Positions 9,205 to 14,220 of a DNA stretch of 14,220 nucleotides are shown here, one piece after another. The DNA is from Euperipatoides rowelli (lineage: Eukaryota > Onychophora > Udeonychophora > Euonychophora > Peripatopsidae). Made by a program: the position numbers and the translations under genes. The notes under the pieces were generated by a model. The model had not been told where the DNA came from. It made no database searches and saw only the letters and a list, made by a program, of their open reading frames with translations. The stretch lies in the NCBI GenBank assembly GCA_003024985.2, contig PXIH01S0041139.1. One strand, written 5' to 3'. Numbering within the stretch: the stretch's first letter is position 1; every line of letters begins with the position of its first letter.

Positions 9205-10261
9205 CTAGAAAAGATTCATTTATTAATAAACTAACAATAATTAAACATTAACAAAAAGAAAACAAAGCATAACAAACTGTACATTAAAATAATTTATAGC
9301 AATTTGGAAGTTGAAGTTTTATGACTTGGCAAGATGCAATAATTTTATAATAAACATGGTCACATTTTAAATTTTCATAATAGAGCTTTGAGAATTTTTC
9401 TGGTTTGGATGATGGTCCATAGAACTTTGTTAAAATAATAACTCCCTAGGAAAACTCTCAGAATTTTGCAACTCAAAACTCATGATTTACGGTATATGTA
9501 AACAAACATGGAGATCTTTAAAAAGGAACACCTGCAATATTATAAAATTCTATTTCAATATAAATCAATAACAATTAAAACTAAAGAACCAAATGTAGTT
9601 TCAACTCATGTTTTGATTTTATTTTAGTCCATTCACATATTTTATTTTATTTACCCTAGAGTCATTTTACACATTAAATCCAATTTTTTATACAGTTGTG
9701 CTTTATTAGAAAATTAAAAAAAAAAAAAAACTACATAATCTTTTCTATTTCTAAACAAAATGAATAATTTTGTTAATGTTTTACAGCTAAATTTTATCAT
9801 TTTTTTAAAAAAAGATTTTAAATCCAAAAGAACTTGATTATATGCAAATTATGAAGATCTACCTGGGAAAGTACAGTAAGACATGTAAAATATATTTTTA
9901 TTCTATTATATTAAGCTGCCAAGAAACAATTTGGATACAGTAAACATTTTATATAAAAAAATACTAGTCAAATTTTATTTTGCTTATTTACAAATTAAAT
10001 TCTTAGTTTGTAATAAATCCATGTGCTAAAATATTTAATTTTAAAAAAAAAAATGTCAATAGCCTATTAAACTAAATTTAAAATAGATTTACAGCTAATT
10101 AGAAAAAGAATTTATAAGAGTTCAAATTCTTAAAAATTATTTTTAAAAAAGCTTTTTACAATGATTTATAGCACAGCAAAATCACAACATGCAGTCATAA
10201 TTTCTACTTATCTTGATAAAATTAAATTTTTTTTTAGGGATTTTAATTAAATAAAAGTTAC
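9205..10261. other. ERCC6L intron (1057 bp)
   Basis: GT-AG intron between the LTHKND exon and the CDHPRLL exon. It is AT-rich with long A and T runs. Nothing else is recognised in it except two TACAGTA 7-mers at 9872 and 9936. Confidence 0.8.
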
Positions 10262-10367
10262 CTCTTTTATTCTATCCAGTCCCAAAAAGTCTTTATAGAT
10301 TTGCAATTGAGCATCAGCCATAAACAGCCAAATAATAAAATCGTTTTTATGAGTCAATTTTTTCAAC
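10262..10367 (-). CDS. ERCC6L: ERCC6L-like SNF2 translocase, exon (partial gene, first exon in window)
   Basis: This internal exon has an acceptor reading ttttag before 10367 and a donor gtaact after 10262. It starts with one base that completes a split codon, then reads 35 open codons. The core LTHKNDFIIWLFMADAQLQ and the end YKDFLGLDRIKE match the start of the second helicase lobe in ERCC6L (PICH), where KNDLIIW and a conserved IKE block occur. PICH is an ATP-driven double-stranded DNA translocase that binds ultrafine anaphase bridges; that role is known for the family and not shown here. The exon ends in phase 0, and the next exon continues in phase 0. Earlier exons with the ATP-binding lobe were not found between 10368 and 14220, so they should lie beyond the right edge. 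CSB/ERCC6 is a less likely alternative. Confidence 0.9.
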
Positions 10368-10635
10368 CTAAAATATTACAAATTATTAGAAAAGTAAAAT
10401 ATAGAAAAATATACTGCAGATATAACATGTAATTTTGATTTAATATTAGTAAATAATATAAGGCTGGAGATATTTTGTGGTGGCAATTTTATAATTTTGG
10501 GGTCAGCAATATATAATTTAACAAAATTTTGCATTTTCAAAACAAATTTCACAAGTCTTACTTAGTGCATTTTTAATTAATGTAGAAATTAAACATTTTA
10601 TTTAAAAAAGTAAAATACTGTACATAAATATACAA

Positions 10636-10840
10636 TCTATATATTAATACGTGAAGGGAAAATTTTGGATCCCTTTTTAAGCATATTGGACGCACGGAGG
10701 AGTGCGAGATTTATGGAGAGGGAGTGCAATGAGCTAAAATTTATATATAAAATTAAAACATTCATTTTTTAGCGTTGTGGCGGCTGTTTACAAAGGAAAT
10801 TTTCTTATTGGTCGAATTTCGACCAACACTGGATTACTAG
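10636..10840 (+). mobile_element. Complete non-autonomous Helitron (205 bp)
   Basis: The 5' end reads TCTATATATTAATACGTGAA, which fits the TC start of Helitrons, and is preceded by A at 10635. The 3' end is CTAG at 10837-10840, followed by T at 10841, so the element sits between A and T as Helitrons do. The perfect hairpin TTGGTCGAA-T-TTCGACCAA at 10808-10826 lies exactly 10 bases before CTAG, the spacing typical of the Helitron terminator. There are no terminal inverted repeats or target duplications, also as expected. At 205 bp it cannot encode the RepHel protein and would be mobilised in trans. Confidence 0.9.
10808..10826 (+). repeat. Helitron 3' subterminal hairpin
   Basis: A 9-bp perfect stem with a single T between the arms, 10 bases before the CTAG terminus. 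In Helitrons this hairpin acts as the termination signal for rolling-circle transposition (family knowledge). Confidence 0.9.
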
Positions 10841-11409
10841 TATACTGTATATAAAAACATGAAAATAACTTACATTTTAAGATATAAAATAAAATTCATT
10901 TTCTGTATAAATGTAGGCCTATATTATACTGTAGGCACACCTACTTTATATATTATTGGCAATAAAAAAATTGAAACTCATTTTGTTTAACTTAAGTGAA
11001 AAGGCACAAACAGATTTAGCATTGAAAAATAAGGCAAGATGATGTTTGATTGTATCATTTAAATAATGTCTTTAATCACACAAAATATTCTTGTAAGCAT
11101 TAAAAGGACATCAGCTTTATTAATATGTACAAAAACTAAATAAAAAAAATAGTATGGCATTTTAACTAAAACAATTAATCAAAAAGTCACATTTAAGTTT
11201 CATCAACAATTTTATCAAAATTAATTAATAGCTTAAATCTATAACATTTTGATTAATTGGATTATTAACAAGTTTTGGCTTGAACATTTACAGTACATTC
11301 TAAATAGCTACAAAAATATAAATAAGCCAATCAAATTTTTAAATTTTGCAAAAATTTTGAATTTTGCCAAAACAGGTAAAATTGCAAAACATTTCCAGAC
11401 TTAATAATA
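10841..11409. other. Intron sequence, no gene seen
   Basis: AT-rich; I see only TACTGTA/TACAGTA 7-mers at 10843, 10927 and 11289. Confidence 0.6.
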
Positions 11410-11553
11410 ATCCATGATGCACTTATAACAAAATATCAAACTGGTTATATAATTCCATGATGCACCTCTAACAAAATATCAAACTGCTTACAGTATATAA
11501 TTCCATGATGCACCTCTAACAAAATATCAAACTGCTTATATAATTCCATGATT
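11410..11553. repeat. 43-bp tandem repeat, about 3.2 copies, with a 5-bp insertion in copy 2
   Basis: Copies are 11410-11452, 11453-11500 and 11501-11543, followed by a short partial copy. The unit starts TTCCATGATGCACCTCTAAC and ends AAACTGCTTATATAA. Copies 2 and 3 are identical except that copy 2 has exactly five extra bases, CAGTA, after CTTA, giving CTTACAGTATATAA. Copy 1 has a few substitutions and no insertion. Confidence 0.92.
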
Positions 11554-11674
11554 TGCCTTGACCATTCAGCTTATTTATTAAAGATTAGTATATAATACTG
11601 TATAAGCACTTCCATACTTTGAAAAAAAAACCCACAATTGTGCAATGGAGCACGATTATGGAATCAAAATCATA

Positions 11675-11872
11675 CATCTGATCAAGTATATTAGATCATG
11701 ACCAAGATGATTAAATCAGACAACTTAAGTAGGCCAAGACATGATGCTTAAATCAATCATCTGATCAAGTGATTAGAGAATAATAATGATGATTAAATAA
11801 AAAATATAATCAAGTGCATTAGAGCATAACAATCAGGCCATTTAACACAGGCCAACGTGGTCCAAATTATTT
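11675..11872. repeat. Degenerate tandem repeat with ATCAAGTNNATTAGA core
   Basis: The string CATCTGATCAAGT recurs at 11675 and 11758, and AATCAAGTGCATTAGAGCAT begins near 11808. Downstream similarities include TAGGCCAAGAC and CAGGCCAACG, and GATGATTAAAT appears in the first two units. Units are diverged and of unequal length. Confidence 0.55.
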
Positions 11873-12438
11873 TTTAGTCATCTATGCTGTAGATATGTAC
11901 TAATTTTATGTTATTTACAATTTTTGTAAAGTTTTGGTTTTATCCTATCAATAGGAAACGAGAAGTATTCAGGCCAGATTATCTAATTAGCTCAGTATAC
12001 TAATAATAATAATTTGGGTCGGGCCAACTTGGATATGCAACAGTGGTTTATTATAAGATACGGCATGTTATAATTTTTCCCCCTTTCAACCACTAAATTT
12101 AAATTTCTATTTAGTATTCTAATGCTATGGTAAAACTAGTTTATATACAGTAAGTATGTGAAATATCTTATTCAAACAATTACAAAATTATAATGAACCA
12201 ATAAACCTCTCACGTTAATAAAATTGTACATAGTGAATAAGGTTTTATTACTTTGTTTTTATTTTTTCCATTTTTCTCACTAGTCCTAATTCCTGTTTTA
12301 TTATTTTCTGTTTGTTTCTTACCCATCTAAGCATGCTATACAAAATCTTGCACTGTAACCTACTGTTTCTAACCCACAAGATCATATTGATCAAATTAAA
12401 TAGAATCATAGAAAACTAAAGAGTACCAAGATTTTGCC
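11873..12438. other. Intron sequence, no gene seen
   Basis: AT-rich. No exon is recognised. A TACAGTA 7-mer is present at 12146. Confidence 0.55.
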
Positions 12439-12614
12439 TTGAAGAAAATTATAATTACTGAAATATATAGTAACTATAAGAAGGGAGTGTAGCAAAGAGT
12501 ATGGACTAACTCCATCAACAATTTTCGAAAGACAGTGAGAAAATAAATGAGAAAATGGAAGCAGCAGCATTGGTACCTCAGCAGAAATGTAACAAGATAG
12601 TGTCTCCATCCTAA
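12439..12614 (+). pseudogene. Relic of a pogo/Tigger-type transposase DNA-binding (CENP-B N) domain
   Basis: On the plus strand three overlapping frames read, in order, KKIIITEIYSNYKKG (12442-12486), KEYGLTPSTIF (12494-12526) and SKDSEKINEKMEAAALVPQQ (from 12525). Put side by side they resemble the helix-turn-helix of CENP-B/Tigger proteins, where a K-x-K-I-I-x-E helix is followed by a V-A-K-E-Y-G-L-x-x-S-T-I recognition helix and a K-D-x-E-K-I segment. At least two frameshifts separate the pieces and a stop follows at 12612, so it is dead. The DDE catalytic domain is not seen. A minus-strand frame over the same bases is a shadow. Identification rests on motif memory alone and could be wrong. 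Confidence 0.5.
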
Positions 12615-12836
12615 ATATAGGTGTAGCTACTACTTACTATAAGCATAAATCACAAGAAGTATTGTATATAAAATATAAATAATGCTAGCTCAATAAAAGA
12701 ACAAACTTATTAAATATATTTTCATTGATCAAATTTGTTTGGATTTTGTTACTTTTAACAGAACAGAGACATTCTAACAGCACTTGTAAATTATAAAAGT
12801 AATAAAGAAGAACTAACTAACCATTTATTAGAATTT

Positions 12837-12989
12837 TTTTAACTCATCAGCTGTACAACACTATACCTGTACTGTTTACAGCAGTTTGTCTTAAAAGACT
12901 AGTGTCATCTAGTGACAGTTTATATAAGCTTTAATTAATTGTTTAACCTAAACTTTAATTTACATTATTTTGCAAATTATTTTTTAACA
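12837..12989 (-). repeat. Probable 3' LTR of the copia relic
   Basis: Read on the minus strand, a purine-rich AAGGGAAAG (12998-12990) is followed by TGTTAAAAAATAAT at 12989, a normal polypurine tract and TG start of an LTR. A TATATAAA lies about 60 bases in (near 12921-12928). The distal end is set by a repeat: 12837-12893 matches 14085-14138, including 24 identical bases TTTTAACTCATCAGCTGTAC plus AACA. The usual terminal CA is not clear, so the outer border is approximate. Confidence 0.6.
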
Positions 12990-14084
12990 CTTTCCCTTGT
13001 TAATTTAAAGCTTTGAAAATTTACTGTATATTTGAGAAACATTCAGTTCATACTAGTCCCATTTTACTGCATAGGATTAGTAGTCCGGTTTAGACCAATG
13101 GTTTTGTCATTATATCTGCAGCTTGTTGTTCGGTTGGGATTTGTTGTATGCGTAGTTTGCCTTCAATTATTTTTTCATGAATAAAAAAGTATTTGATGTT
13201 TATATATTTGGTTTCACAGTGAAATTCTGGGTTCTGTGCAAGTTTCACTTCTGCTTGACTGTCTACTGAGAATTGGCGTATGCTTCAGCTTTATTATTCC
13301 TTTGAATAGTCTACTCAGACAAATTATTTCTTTGGCTGCTTCATTTGCTGCTATGATTTCTGCTTTGGTTGTTGACGTGGCCACTATCATCTATCTTTGG
13401 CTAAGCCACGGGATGGCTTCTCCTGCATGTGTCACAATTCCAGAGGTCGACCTGCCTGTCTTGTTACCTCCAAAATCTGCATCACTGTAGCAGTCTAGAA
13501 CACCTATGTTAAAATTTGGTCGGTAGATTATACCTAATAAAGTTGTACCGGCTATTTAACAAAACATTCATTTTAATTTTTGTCATCTGCAGTTGGATTC
13601 TCTAGTGATCTTGAGAGAAATCCCACAATGTCGGCTAGATCCGGTCTTGTTCCTGTCAATAGATACATCAGAGCACCGACTGCTTGTCGATATGGAAAAT
13701 TGCAGCTTGTAGTTTCATTCCCTGCTTTTGGTGTTTCAGCATCCTTTAACATGGGTGTTGGTACTGGTTTGGTCTCTGCAAGATTAAACTGTTCAAGGAT
13801 TCTTTTTGCATACACCTGGTGGTGTATCCTGATGGTTGTTATTACTGCAATCAATTTCAAGTCCTAAAAAGTATGATGCATCACTTACGGTGATTTTGAA
13901 CTCCCTTTTCAGTTCAATTAGGGTTTTTGAGTCTTACTGATAAGTTGTTACTATCAAGCCACCAACATATAGGGCCACTAACAGTTTATTGCCTTTTCTC
14001 TCTCGAATTTATAGGCAAGGATTGGCTTTACTGACTGTAAAACCCAAACTTATCAGGAAACCACCAAAGCGTTTATATAAATGG
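12990..14084 (-). pseudogene. Ty1/copia retrotransposon pol relic: partial reverse transcriptase and RNase H
   Basis: Minus-strand frames give the RT from the YKRFGGFLISLGF block (from about 14077), through LLVALYVGGLIV and DASYFLGLEI, then in another frame YAKRILEQFNL, FPYRQAVGALMYL and FLSRSLENPTADD. RNase H follows with GIIYRPNFNIGVLDCYSDAD, STTKAEIIAANEAAKEI and, in a further frame, VDSQAEVKLAQNPEFH and QQAADIMTKPL, which closes copia pol. The RNase H acidic residues D, E and D are still visible, but the RT YVDD site reads YVGG (13969-13958). In-frame stops at 14011-14009 and 13936-13934, and at least three frameshifts, confirm it is dead. Gag, protease, integrase and the N-terminal half of RT are absent. 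Confidence 0.95.
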
Positions 14085-14138
14085 TTTTAACTCATCAGCT
14101 GTACAACATTTGACTGTTTTATGCAGTAGTTTGTCTTA
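14085..14138 (-). repeat. LTR-like direct repeat copy at the 5' side of the copia relic
   Basis: This stretch repeats 12837-12893 in the same orientation: 24 identical bases, a variable middle, then CAGTAGTTTGTCTTA against CAGCAGTTTGTCTTA. It abuts the RT fragment directly, so everything from gag to mid-RT appears to be deleted. Similarity to the other copy stops exactly after TTA at 14138, where an unrelated sequence starting GGGTGCATTCGCG begins. Confidence 0.65.
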
Positions 14139-14220
14139 GGGTGCATTCGCGAAAAGGTTCTAAACCAGTTCTAAGAACTTATACGATAGGTATCCCAATG
14201 AGTTTTTAAATTTAATATTG
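14139..14220. mobile_element. Possible end of a DNA transposon inserted at TTA (Harbinger-like), cut by window edge
   Basis: The LTR-like repeat is interrupted at TTA by GGGTGCATTCGCGAAAAGG, which holds the palindrome TTCGCGAA (14146-14153) and then GTTCTAAGAAC. PIF/Harbinger elements duplicate a three-base TWA target and often begin with G runs, so a Harbinger-like end is a reasonable guess. Only one end is visible. Confidence 0.3.

Noticed and set aside
11410-11872. A CRISPR array
   Set aside because: The repeats are head-to-tail without unique spacers, and the context is animal intron.
12406-12609. A 67-codon minus-strand open frame
   Set aside because: It is antisense to the pogo/Tigger-like relic, which explains the sequence better.
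13236-13867. Plus-strand open frames of 84 and 95 codons
   Set aside because: They are antisense to the copia RT and RNase H sequence, whose motifs are unmistakable on the minus strand.
10368-14220. A further upstream ERCC6L exon
   Set aside because: No minus-strand sequence resembling the end of helicase lobe 1 (an LRRTK-type block) with a matching phase was found.

Overview
The window looks like a piece of a large, AT-rich animal genome, probably a marine invertebrate. Coding sequence is sparse and split by long introns with GT-AG borders. There are long homopolymer runs, two unresolved bases (N near 1699 and 5853) and many decayed transposons. I cannot name the species. No bacterial-type operon, RNA gene or CRISPR array is visible.

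The one real host gene is on the minus strand: an ERCC6L/PICH-type SNF2 DNA translocase. I recognise four consecutive exons (10367-10262, 9204-9086, 3479-3158, 2299-2251) with matching splice phases. They encode 198 uninterrupted codons of the second helicase lobe, up to the GGVGLTLT motif. Both ends of the gene lie outside: earlier exons beyond 14220, and the exon with the last helicase motif to the left of position 1. Almost everything else is intron.

The introns are a transposon graveyard. From left to right: a degenerate tandem repeat (1114-1270); two hairpins (1855-2000); a TTAA-flanked non-autonomous DNA transposon with 18-bp terminal inverted repeats (4545-5757); a fold-back pair of repeat arms (about 5840-6715) plus a third partial copy (6748-6895); a complete 205-bp non-autonomous Helitron (10636-10840); a 43-bp tandem repeat (11410-11553); a second degenerate tandem repeat (11675-11872); a frameshifted pogo/Tigger-type DNA-binding domain relic (12439-12614); and a dead, internally deleted Ty1/copia retrotransposon (about 12837-14138). 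The upstream LTR-like copy of the copia relic seems to be cut by another element at a TTA site.

The most unusual signal runs across the window. The 7-mers TACAGTA and TACTGTA occur 27 times by hand count, several-fold above a rough base-composition expectation. These are the classic footprints left when Tc1/mariner-type (Sleeping Beauty-like) transposons excise. In the 43-bp tandem repeat, one unit differs from its neighbours in length by exactly CAGTA inserted at a TA, which is what a footprint predicts. I found no convincing new multi-gene system.
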